Positions 13,542 to 23,364 of a stretch of 64,000 bases of DNA are shown in pieces; within the stretch, counting starts at the first letter, position 1, and each line of letters opens with the position of its first letter. The DNA comes from Dioscorea cayenensis subsp. rotundata (Eukaryota > Streptophyta > Magnoliopsida > Dioscoreales > Dioscoreaceae), in the NCBI RefSeq assembly GCF_009730915.1, contig NC_052486.1, positions 20,985,589 to 21,049,588 on the forward strand, read 5' to 3'. The position numbers were made by a program, and so were the translations under genes. The notes beneath the pieces were generated by a model. It had not been told where the DNA came from, made no database searches, and saw nothing but the letters and a program-made list of their open reading frames with translations.

Positions 13542-14450
13542 GGAGGCTACCACCAAGAAACCAAGAGAGAGAAAGGGAAGAGAGGGAGCTAGGGCAAGGG
13601 AGATCGGACGGCCAACATCATGGCGGATCTCACTCAAACTCGGAAGGAGATTCCTTAGCAAGAAGCTCAACCTATCGATTAGGTTTGATCCTTCGCTTCA
13701 CTACTCTACTTTGTTGTTTGTTATCAATCTTTCTGTTGATGATGATGGTGAGTAATATCATACGAAATCGCTTTACTTATGAATGTTGTTGCCCTCATGC
13801 ATGTAAACCTACTAATTAGCTAGAGGAACATATTGTAGCCCATTGTTGACATAGTGGATGCATGTTTAAGAGGCTCTAAGGAGTCCCGTGATTTTTCCCT
13901 CGATTCGTAGGGTTTTCCACGCTAAAAATGTGTTTTGCATTGTTGTATGTTTGTTCATCCCATTCTAACAAGAATTGAGGGGTTTGGCAGTGTTTTATAC
14001 TTGTTTTGAAGCATTGAAGGGTTGTAGAAAACTTGGGAAGACATTTGAAGCCTCAAGGAAGCTCTACAAGACTTTTTGCAGCTTATGCGGGCTGCATATG
14101 GGCCACACAAGGTCGCTGAGTGAAGCTCACGGGTAAGTGTGCGCCCGCATACCCGGCGCATGTGAACAGTAACGGGAGCTACAGTAACATTACTACAGTA
14201 ACTTCCGCAGATTTTCACTGTTCTAAAAACCGGATAAACCCCAACACAACTAACATCAAATGCCTTATCAGCCTCTTACGAACAAGTCATTCGATAAAAT
14301 TCTAGGTATCACAATGTATCAATGAACTTAAACATTCTATAAATTTTCAGGTAAAGCTTCAGCTAGAGGCATTGCTAACAGAAAAAAATCAAGACTAGCA
14401 AAATGAAACCACAAAACTTGACAGAGAGAACCAAAAAAATGTTGAAATTA
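11928..14450 (+). pseudogene. Tandem array of eight exon-intron units (coiled-coil exon, decayed)
   Basis: Eight units begin at 11928, 12115, 12314, 12530, 12749, 12968, 13184 and 14351, with spacings of 187, 199, 216, 219, 219 and 216 bp; the last interval is also 216 bp once the solo LTR and its duplicated target are removed. Each unit starts with an exon-like segment reading V-R-L-Q-L-E-A-L-(L/P)-A-E-K-S, a leucine/glutamate-rich coiled coil. This is preceded by a TTTTCAG acceptor-like site (TTTAAG in unit 2) and followed by ~140 bp of intron-like DNA. Units 3 and 4 read in one frame; others carry indels. Unit 1 keeps traces of a longer exon (V-K-Y-H-Q, then S-A-S-Y-E-Q-V-I-Q in another frame). 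The upstream exons and the parent gene were not located. I infer local amplification of one internal exon plus flanking intron, followed by decay. Confidence 0.75.
13301..14246 (+). mobile_element. Solo LTR, 946 bp
   Basis: The sequence begins TGTTGGG and ends CCCCAACA, the TG...CA termini of an LTR. It interrupts unit 7 of the exon array, and the 5-bp target CAACT is duplicated exactly at 13296-13300 and 14247-14251. Removing element plus one CAACT restores the array period of 216 bp. No internal retrotransposon domain, PBS or second LTR is present, so it is best read as a solo LTR left by LTR-LTR recombination. It carries a (GA)n tract at 13505-13538. Strand is arbitrary. Termini resemble but the body does not match the copia LTR at 22.7 kb. 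Confidence 0.85.
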
Positions 14451-14539
14451 TATGTTATGACCTTAAAATCTATCCCAAAAATCAATAAAATTCTAAACAA
14501 AAGGATTCCAATGACACACAGAAGAAGAGCAGAAGAAAC

Positions 14540-14938
14540 TCACTGCACTGGAGCTGGAGATGGAGCATGGCTGACAACAATGGCAGGACGCAAGGCCCTA
14601 TGCTCATCCTCATTCTGTTTCCGAGCTTTTATACATGGCTTCCGTCTCCACCGCAACCAACCTCTTCACCTGCAAATCCAATTACAATCTCTCATCAAAC
14701 CCTGAAATCAGAGCAAGAAGCCAGAAGAAGGAACACAGACCTGGTTGAGCATGCCGATGAGCGAAGGGGTGGTGCGGTGGACGACAGTGCGGTGGCATCG
14801 CCGGAGGCGCATGGCTTCAAGAGTGCCACGATAGAGCTTGCGAGTGCCGGGAAGGCCGCGCACCAGCGTGATGTACAGCCTGGGGCTCCATTGGATCGGA
14901 ACGCAAGCTTTGAAGGCATTGAACGCTCTTCCGGCCAT
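14540..14938 (-). CDS. Ribosomal protein L30 (uL30 family, organellar type), two exons, one frameshift
   Basis: Exon 1 is 14741-14938 (66 codons; start codon 14936-14938) and exon 2 is 14540-14669, separated by a 71-bp intron (GTCTGTG...TTTGCAG). Exon 1 has the family core F-K-A-C-V-P-I-x-W-S-P-x-L-Y-I-T-L-V-R-G and the R-x-T-P-S-x-x-G-M-L segment; exon 2 opens V-K-R-L-V, as in bacterial-type L30. uL30 binds 23S-type rRNA in the large subunit. The expected length is about 108 aa, with a P/V-rich tail ending A-P-V-Q. An extra base in the T4 run (plus strand) at 14627-14630 shifts exon 2 out of frame after M-Y-K and gives an early stop; ignoring it restores the frame to TGA at 14540-14542. The 5' leader is GCC/CTC-rich. 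Organellar (probably mitochondrial) location is inferred from the family. Confidence 0.82.
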
Positions 14939-15029
14939 CTTCCCTCTTCTCCGATCCTCCGATACACTTGAAACCCTAGCGCCACCGCCACCGCCGCCGC
15001 CGACGAGGAGGAGGAGGAGAAACGAGAGA

Positions 15030-15413
15030 GAGTGAAATGTTTTTTACTTTATATAAATATAAAGTTTTATGAGGATTTGCACATATACCCAAATTATTAA
15101 TGGTTTTAATAATTATGTAAATATTTAAAATAGGTCAAACATCATACAGCGGGGCGAGATGACTCGAGATGATATCTGATGATATTTAATAGAGTTGGAC
15201 GACGTAATTGATTCGATTCTTATCTTTGAAATTGATTGGATAGTTCGAGTTAAAAATCTTTGTAGCGTCTCGACTTTTTCTTTGATCTTTATAAATAATG
15301 CGTAGTATTCGCATTTATAAAGCGTATGCATTGGTTGAATTAATCACGGGCCAGTATCTCAACGTTCGCGATTACGAATTTGTGAACGTTGGCGGAACTA
15401 ATCTGTCTTTTTA

Positions 15414-15458
<45 letters not shown>

Positions 15459-16302
15459 GAAAATTTTTAAAACTTAAATTTTTGGAAAATTTTCAATTCT
15501 AGTTTTGGGGAATAATAAAACATAGAAATTTTTAAATATTTTGAAATAAGTAAAATTATTATTTTTATTTTTAGGATGTAAATTTTTAATTAAACTGATA
15601 ATTTTACCTTTATTATTAAAGAAAAATTACATAGCTTAAAATGAACTTTATGTATCTGTAATTTCGTACAACAGAGGGAAACAACAAAGTTTTTTTTTTT
15701 AATTATTTCCAAAATTTTTTGAGAATGTATGTGAACAAATTTTAAAAGTTCAATAAAATTATGCATAGCTTTAGGAAAAAATTGAGAAAATACTTTCTAG
15801 GTGTATTTTAGTTGATGTGAGGAGCAAAAATATTTTTTTTTCAAAATTTAAAATTTTTAATTTTTTATTTGTATGATTTTGAAAAATCTTTAATTGCATA
15901 TTTATATCTAATATTATCAATTTATCATCACAAAATTAATAAACAATTTTTTTATTATAGAAAATGAGAAAAAAATTATTTATAGCCCGTCTCGGGTACA
16001 CGAAGGTACATTATTCAATTTAAATACATATAAATATATATATATTGAGGAGAATTATATAATTTTTAAAAATTTACACTGAAATAATTACCTTGTTTTC
16101 CACAGTATGAGCCTATAAATAAATATTTGAGGGTTTTAATAATAAAAAAATATTTTGGATGTTTATTGCTCACGAGTGGTTGGAGCTACTGGGGACTACA
16201 GAGCTACCACCCATAACAAGTGGTCTTACTCCCACGGCATTCGGTTCATTATTAACATCATTGATGATTCTTTAAGATAGAGTTTTGTATTAGTATAAAT
16301 AG
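15030..16302. other. AT-rich intergenic DNA upstream of L30
   Basis: Just upstream of the L30 leader (TCTCTC and GCC repeats, ending about 15036), the sequence becomes A/T-rich with a long (TA)n tract at 15417-15456. No gene was seen. Confidence 0.65.
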
Positions 16303-16641
16303 ATCTCATCAGATTTCAAAATAGATGTCGTTTTTAAGAAGCATATTTCAAAATAATTGTCATTTTTATGGTATCAAGACAAGATAAAGATTTTTGTTTG
16401 TTTTTTCAATTCTACCCTATATTTAATAAGTAATTTTCAATTGGAATATTTTGAAAAAAGACCAATGATGTAATGAGTGAAAAAATTAATAAGGAGAATC
16501 ATGTAAAAATATAATTGTAGCCCCAAGAAAATGAGTAATTTGGTCATTTAACTTAGTTTTAATTGAAATTATACATTATCCCATTTATTGTTGTTCTTAA
16601 TTATTGTGCAAAAAGGCTAAAAGCGACATCTAATTCGGAGG
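16303..16641. mobile_element. Stowaway-type MITE, left end decayed
   Basis: The left end contains TTTCAAAATAGATGTCG and the right end the inverted partner CGACATCTAATTCGGAGGG. This is the CTCCCTCCGTTTCAAAATAGATGTC-type inverted terminus of plant Stowaway elements. The outermost left bases have lost the CTCCC motif. No coding capacity. Confidence 0.55.
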
Positions 16642-17159
16642 GTATGTCATTGTCAATCGAGAACGCGTATTGACATCGAGGTCTCTTATACATTGACAAA
16701 TAGTAAGAATCTAATTCCCACGATTCAAGATGAAAGCATTGGTATTGACACCGGATCTCTTGCACGCATAGTAAAGACCACGAATCTTATTCCGTCTCTC
16801 AAGATGAAAATACATGGTAATATTTTTACAAAAGCCCAGACACTTATCAAATGAAAAAAGAGTATATATTCAAGAACTCTTCATTTAAACTCCATTATCA
16901 TACTAGAGCCATAATTCTTCGTTTTTACTATAAGCGATGCTTATTTTTAACTAATAGATTTCTACGAGATATGTTTCGGAATAGCGTGGATGCTCGACTT
17001 GTACATGCGTCATCATCAGCGTCATTATTTCTTATATATAAATTTCAAATTTGAACATTAAAAATTCTTAAATACTTGAAATTAAAAAAAATTATAAAAC
17101 TATGTCTAAAATTATAAGCCCAAATCTTCCAAAATCTATACCTAAAAAAATCTAAAAAT

Positions 17160-17215
17160 TTAAACCCTAAATAATAAATACTAAACCCTAAACTCTAAAC
17201 TCTAAACCCTAAAAA
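17160..17215 (+). repeat. Short degenerate telomere-like patch
   Basis: Several copies of AAACCCTA / AAACTCTA, related to the plant telomere repeat CCCTAAA, occur within about 55 bp. It may be a short interstitial telomere-like remnant or a chance A/C/T-rich tract. Confidence 0.45.
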
Positions 17216-17469
17216 CTTATGCATACTTAACCTAAAGCAAAAATCACAAACCCCTGTGAGAATTTTGCGATTTTCGGTTAGGAGTTTAGGAAAAAGGTTT
17301 TCGGTTTATCATTCTGAGTTATCTTTTACGATTAAATATTTAAATTTAGAATTTAGATAATTAAGAGAACTTAAATTTTTCTTTTTATAAAGAAAAGAAT
17401 AGCGTGGATCTTTGGATGCCAACTTGACATCGCGTCGTTCGAAAAGCTTATGTTGGAAAATCGATTCGG

Positions 17470-18620
17470 TAAAAAAATATCATTTACTTTCTTTTACTAT
17501 GGCCCTTGAAGCCAGAAACAAATAAGGATTCATTGATGCAAAAATAAAGGAGCCGGCTGTAAGATTATCTTCATACACTTAGAATTCAGTTTCTAAAGAA
17601 ATTGCCAACGGTGTAATCTTTATGAAGAAAGCTTATGATGTGTGGGCAGCAGACCTTCATGATTGATTCTCATAAGACAATGCTACAAGAGTTTTTGAGA
17701 TTTAGCAACTACGAAGCTACTTATTACACTGCATTAAAAGGCCACATGACATGAGTTGGGAAATTTATAATACTCATCAAGCTTGCTGTCGATCACATTC
17801 AAAGACATGAACGTCTCATCCAATTTCTAATGGAGCTCAATGAATCCTAATATCCTACATTCATTTATGAAATCAGGTCCTTGTGATGCATCATTTTTCC
17901 ATTACTATCTAAAAGCCCTAATCTTTGATTTTTACAAGTCAAGCAACAAAAGATCAATCAGATTAGCCTTGACAGCCTTGACTCATGGTGCTTTTTATTT
18001 TTTCTAAATTCAAACCAGTTAAGTCAATCAAAGGGAAATAAACCTTTTTACCACTGTAATTTCTGCGGAAAGGGATAGTCACTCCGAATCACGGTGTCAC
18101 ATGAAACCGGGAAATGCAAATTATGATCTCAAATTTTTGGCTTACTAAGTTTCATTCAAGACGGAATCAGTGGGGATCAACATGAGCGACAAAAATGTTT
18201 TTTTAATAAGACTATTAAGACTAATCCATCTTTTGGTCATAAATATAATAAACATCTACATCTTACAGTTGCAGTAGACTAAAGGCACATCCAGTCCTAT
18301 TCCAAACATGATTTGCCATTGACTTAGAACAAAACAAATACGACAAATTCTTACTCTTCTTCAACCATCAACCATAAATGCTTCTAGCCCCCTTGTCAAT
18401 TTTATAAGCATAATCCTTGCATTATTGACTCAAGTTGCACCGATCACATCACATATAATTTAGAAGTTTTAACAAATGTCCAAGATTATCATAATTTTTC
18501 CTATTAGATTATCCAACGGAGAACAAGAGATTATATAAATTAAGAAACCGATCAACCATTTGAATACCTAATGTCATTTGGTGACCTTGTATGATAAAGA
18601 AGCATGGAACACAAAAACTT
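17470..18620 (+). pseudogene. Ty1/copia gag-protease relic
   Basis: Frame-jumping translation gives the copia gag core (a G-F-I-D segment, then N-S-V-S-K-E-I-A-N near 17588-17615, and a D-N-A-T-R-V-F-E-I-like segment near 17670-17710), a zinc-knuckle remnant (C-N-F-C-G-K-G near 18056-18078) and a protease active-site region I-I-D-S-S-C-T-D-H at about 18421-18447. The usual D-S-G-A is D-S-S-C here. Multiple stops and frameshifts interrupt it, and no LTRs, integrase or RT were found with it. It is on the strand opposite to the copia element at 22.7-29.1 kb and is more decayed, so it is a separate older insertion. Confidence 0.7.
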
Positions 18621-18756
18621 AAACAGAATATTATAAGGTTAAGTAGTGTTAGGGTTTATACCTTCCCCAACAACAAAGTTTCAAAATGAATAAAGGTTAG
18701 GTCAGCTGTACAGATTCCCCACACCCCCTCCCCCAAAAAATAAAATAAATAAAATG

Positions 18757-18793
<37 letters not shown>
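18757..18793. repeat. (ATA)n microsatellite
   Basis: About twelve ATA/TAA triplets. The poly-Tyr or poly-Leu open frames over this region are translations of the repeat. Confidence 0.9.
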
Positions 18794-18794
<1 letters not shown>

Positions 18795-18929
18795 CCAAAG
18801 TTATTTCTTTTTGTGTCAACCACAAATATGCTAACTCTTTTATATTTTTCACACAACTAATCCAAGTCCAAACAAAGGAAGCAGATGGCAGTAGGTTGAT
18901 GGTCAGCATAAAACATTGTTGATTCCAAA

Positions 18930-19470
18930 CTTTGATTTACATTATTTGCATTTGAACTCTAACCCATTCCAATCATTTGCTAGAAGACGACTAAAAAATA
19001 ATAAACATACATTATCATCTATATTATGTATTTCACAACAATTTGGAAGGTTATGAAATATAATAAACAAGGAGAATACAACTATACAATTATCTAGCAA
19101 CAAATTACTAATTCTGATGTACTACCAAGCATTTAAAAACCTAATGTATATCCGTCATAACAACAGAGAGAAATTATCAGCTTCATGAATCTCCAATCCC
19201 ATTAACAGGGCTAATAAATATGTCTTATGTTCTTTGTCGTTTATTGGGTGTACATTATTTGTATTCATACTCTTAGCCCTCAATTATTTGTTAGAAAACA
19301 ATTAAAGGATAACAAATATGTGTCATCTTCCATGTGTTTATTTCATAAGAATTCAGAATAGCTTACACAAATCTAATAAACAAGCAGAACAATACAACTA
19401 TACAATTATCTAGTAACAACACATCACTAATTTGACGTATAAACAAGTATTCAAGAGGCACAAACAATGT
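18930..19470. repeat. Diverged ~316-bp tandem duplication
   Basis: Two adjacent segments (about 18938-19150 and 19253-19465) share ordered blocks such as ACATTATTTG, TTTG(C/T)TAGAA and ACTATACAATTATCTAG. The last block is offset by 316 bp (19075 vs 19391). They lie downstream of the GIL1-like gene, in its 3' flank or 3' UTR. Confidence 0.65.
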
Positions 19471-19734
19471 ATATCAAAAAAACCAGAATGCAGAACACTC
19501 CGTACCTTATCATCAACCGCATTGAATCTCAACTCCTCTTGACAGAGCTTCTACATTCCAACTAAATCGACAACAACAAGTACCCAAATTATATTCCATT
19601 GAGAAAACCAATAACTTTGCTTTTCTTTTTTCCACTAAAACCTGTATTTGTATTATCATTACAATCCATTTGATCGATGTGTTTCTCCATTATACTATAC
19701 CAGAGTCATCATTAGTACAATTTGCTTATACATG

Positions 19735-21066
19735 CTATGATCCATCCAAATACACCCTACATTGGATCACTGTCCTCCCAACAGTGAACCCTGGGACAAC
19801 GGTGAATGCGACCTTTGGTCTCTGCTGTCCTTTTCCGCATTCTAACCTCTTAGAAGCAATCCTCCTCACCACACTCTCCATGTAGACATTCGAAAACTCC
19901 GTCCCCCGCCCAACTTGAAAAATCTCTACAACTGGGTCATATGCCCATGCCAACTTGTGAAGCATCCACACCGAGCTCGCCATGCTCACAAACGGCTCAT
20001 AGAGAGGATTCATCGGATGCAACGAGCCCGGAGATCCCCAATTCACCAATGCAGAAGAAGGACAAGACTCCATGATTGAGCAAAAGAGTTTGTCGTGTTT
20101 TCTCTCACAAAATCTAGCAAAATCACAACCAGGATTGGCCTCCATCAATTCAAAGGCATCAACTGCAGAGTGTTCGACGAAATGCCTCAATGAATTCTTC
20201 CTTCTAAACCTCAAATCTCCAGAATTGCATCCAATTCCGGCTTCATCCAAAGAGTAATTCTGCGAATCAAAACCTTCCAGCATGATCAGAGAGATGTAGG
20301 AGAGAAGGGCGTACCGACGGTGCCCGGACTTGGCATAATTCACGTCGGGGTGGATGGAATTCGCGGCGGAGACGAAAATCAAACCCAGATTTTTTTCATG
20401 AAATCCATCAAATTCTTGGCGAAACGATGCATTCCCCGGCAGGAGTCTCGCAGGACGGAATCAAACACGCTGAGAGTCAGCAAGGCCTCGACTTTCTCGT
20501 CAGGAGGGGAGCTAGCTCTCTCAAGCCGCCGCTCCAGCTTCATCACAGCAGAGTCGAGGTCCCGGAGCCGGGATCGGAGAACCGCCGCCTCACTGTCCTT
20601 GCAATCGATGTCGGCTTGAAGACGATCAACGGCGGTCTCGAAAGAGCGAAGAAGAGATTGGTTCTCGCGGACCTGAGATTCAAGAAGAGACGAAAGAGAA
20701 GGGATCGAAGACGCATCGCCGGAGCTCCGAAAGAAGGAGCGCTTGAAGTCAGACAGACGGCGGAGATGGGCCACGGCAGCAACGTCGGCGGAGGCGGCAG
20801 CGGCGGGGTCGAAAGGAGCATGGGAGGCCTGGAGACGGAGGTAGGCGGCGCGGAAGGAGGCAACGGCGGAGAAGAGGGAAGGGACTAGGGTTAGGGTTTG
20901 GGGACGGGGTAGCGGGTCGGGTTTGAGGACGACGACCCGTTGACCCGTTAAGAGCTCGTGAGGGGGAGGGTCAAGATCAACGGTGGAGATTGCATCGTCA
21001 TCGTCATCGTCGGCGAAGAACTCGATGGTCTTGGTCTTCGAACGCTAGGGCAAACTTTTGTAGCAT
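19735..21066 (-). CDS. GIL1/IRKI-family protein (DUF641), single exon with three 1-base frameshifts
   Basis: GIL1/IRKI proteins are plant-specific regulators of growth; Arabidopsis GIL1 is needed for light control of gravitropism. The N-terminus (M-L-Q-K-F-A-L) starts at 21066, followed by an acidic stretch and F-R-A-A-Y-L-R-L-Q-A-S-H-A-P-F-D-P. Then come L-R-R-L-S-D-F-K-R, a coiled-coil region near residues 110-190, H-P-D-V-N-Y-A-K-S-G-H and the C-terminal V-P-G-F-T-V-G-x-T-V-I-Q-C-R-V-Y-L. Three extra bases break the frame: c21039, one T in the T7 run 20390-20396 and one A in the A4 run 20375-20378. Leaving them out gives 442 codons plus stop, a normal family length. With no frame correction the longest pieces are 20379-20774 and 19735-20382. 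It could be a recent pseudogene, but all three are single-base insertions, which fits assembly error. Confidence 0.85.
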
Positions 21067-21071
21067 TGAGA

Positions 21072-21109
21072 GAAGAAGAAGAAGAAGAAGAAGAAGAAGA
21101 AGAAGAAGG
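21072..21109 (-). repeat. (CTT)n tract in the GIL1-like 5' leader
   Basis: Thirteen GAA triplets on the plus strand, i.e. CTT on the transcribed strand, 5 bp upstream of the inferred start codon at 21066. CT-rich leaders are common in plant genes. Confidence 0.85.
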
Positions 21110-21199
21110 AAGAGGGACTGATTTGTAAAATTGGGAAATTTTTTAGGGGGTTTTGGAGAAGGAACGGAAGAGAAGGAGTGAAGGTTGGGGTTTGGGATT

Positions 21200-21305
21200 T
21201 TGGGAGAGATGAGATGGAGGATGATGAGAATGGTTTTTATTGATTTTTTTTTTTTTATTTTATTTTTATTTATTTATTTGTTTTGTTTTGTTTTGTTTTA
21301 ATTAA

Positions 21306-21336
<31 letters not shown>

Positions 21337-22707
21337 TTTGTGAATGGAGATAATGATTAGCAATTAGTACTTTTGAGTGGGACATGGATGAGTGGATTAG
21401 CTTTTAATTATTTTTTTTATTATTTTTTGTAATTATTGAATAAGATGGTCAAAGGGGCAGTTGGTGACTTTGGTGTGGGTGATAAAAGATTAAAAGGTGT
21501 GTGTGATTAGTCTTTAAGGTGAGTTTTGGTTGCATATTTGTCATTTGTTCTTCGGAGTTTTAGTTTTCTTGAATTATTTTAATATTATAAGTTTTTTGTT
21601 TTGTAAAAATAAATAATTAATAAATTTTTTTTTTGAAATATTTAGTTTATAAATTAAATTTTTTGAGAGTTTTTTTTTACTAAAGCAGCAAACACTAATT
21701 AGAAAATATTTTTTAAAAATATTTTTCGAAATAAGGGGATAGACTAAAATTGTGAAGATTTAAGTTGTTTGAATAAACAGTTTTGAATTTAAATATTAAA
21801 TTATTATTGTGTATGCAAAAATAAAATGAGTTAAGAGAAGTCAAGCTTTCTCCTAGAAAACCAATTTCCTAATATATATTTTTGTTTTTAATATTATTAT
21901 TGATTATATGTAAAATATTTAGTTTCACACCAAATTAAATGAATCCAATTAATGATTGTAATAACTATTCATCATCGTACAAAACTCGCCATATTGAAAA
22001 AAATATTATTAAATGATTTAGTTTAAAAAAATTGGGAATTTTTCAGGAATAACAAAAGAATTTTTATATAATTATCCTGACAACTAGAAAAAAACCTTGA
22101 GAAAGACATAGCTCCAAATGGGGACAACACTAATCCAACTTATCATTAGCTAGCTGACAAAAAAATAAAAAAAATTAATGGGGCACTACTTTGACAATGA
22201 AAATTGAAGTCATGTCATCACCCACTCACTTATATATAAATATTAAAAAAAAAAAACTCACTCCTATCTTTTCCTTAATTGCCATGACATTGCTAATGCT
22301 TAAAAATAAATAAATAAATTCTATAAATAATCAGTTCTCATTTATGTATATTATTAAAAGTAAATATATAATTTACTCCAGGAGCGTTTCGAAAGAATAA
22401 TTTTAATTTTTTTAATAATATTTAAGTTTTTTTATTTATATTACTTATAATATTAATGATTAAAAAAACATTAATTACATTTAATTATTTATGTAATAAA
22501 TGTTCCTATAATTTTTGAAATTCAAGATATAAAATAGTTTGTTTAGTAGGAGTTGTTTAATTATATTATTTTATATATGATATTGTCTCTAAACTCCTCA
22601 TAAAATTTTAAAAGCTCTGCTCCGAAACCAGAAAAAATGCCTAATAATTTTTTAAGATAAAAGTACCTATTATAATTTTAGATAATTTTTTCTTCGCAAT
22701 TAAAGTA
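21200..22707. other. AT-rich intergenic DNA
   Basis: T-rich and A-rich simple sequence (TTTA and TTTTG repeats at 21250-21345) between the GIL1-like promoter and the copia insertion. No gene was recognised. Confidence 0.65.
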
Positions 22708-22712
22708 CTTGT

Positions 22713-23352
22713 TGATGGGAATTAAGCAACAATCTCAATAGATTGTAAACAGATAAACAATCCCCAAGCTTGCTAGATGAAGGAGAGCAACCTAACAAGA
22801 CCAAAATTGCAATCACACAAGACACCAAATTTTACGTGGAAAACCCTTAAATCAAGGGTGAAAAACCACGGGTCAATCTTGACCAATCCAAGCTCCACTA
22901 TGATCAAATTCGAGGTACAAGAGAGTCTCAAGAATGAGCATAAATAAAAAAATACAACTTGACCAAAAACAATAGCTAAAAACAAAGCTATATTGGAAAC
23001 AAAAAGCAATATTCGTAGACTACATTACGACCCTCATATCTTGAGCTAGGAGAAGCCAAATCACAAACCGTCTGGTGGAAATCAAGCTCTGCAAGTCCCG
23101 AACATGCCCACCAAATTTCAGCTCAATCGGACATCGTTTGACCCTCCAAACACCAGCTTGAATTTGCTGCTCCTGTCAAATCCGAACCTGCGAAAATCTG
23201 CCGTTTTTATCTTTGCGGCGGCTATCACCCCAGATTTTTCACTCTCTTAACCCTAATATGATGGAAAACACTTAATAAAGTGAACCCTAATGGGCTTGGA
23301 CCATTTGGGCTTTTTCTCCACATAGGGGACCCAGGGAGCCCAATACCCAACA
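22713..23352 (-). repeat. Copia 3' LTR (640 bp)
   Basis: Reads TGATGGGAATT...CCAACA on the plus strand; on the element's strand it starts TGTTGGGTATTGGG and ends CCCATCA. It aligns along its length with 27455-28060. Differences are mostly single-base gains and losses in homopolymers. Confidence 0.92.
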
Positions 23353-23364
23353 TATCTCCCTCTC
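23353..23364 (-). other. Polypurine tract (PPT) of the copia element
   Basis: GAGAGGGAGATA on the minus strand, directly adjoining the 3' LTR start TGTTGGG. It would prime plus-strand DNA synthesis. Confidence 0.85.

Noticed and set aside
13351-13819. Open frames of 134 and 108 residues with Arg-Glu repeats
   Set aside because: They cross the (GA)n tract inside the solo LTR and match nothing known.
14567-14991. Open frames on both strands over the L30 exons (14567-14971 plus, 14695-14991 minus)
   Set aside because: They are other-frame shadows of the L30 gene; only the 14741-14938 minus frame matches a family.
20427-20888. 153-residue plus-strand frame rich in Gly and Arg
   Set aside because: Antisense shadow of the GIL1-like coding exon.
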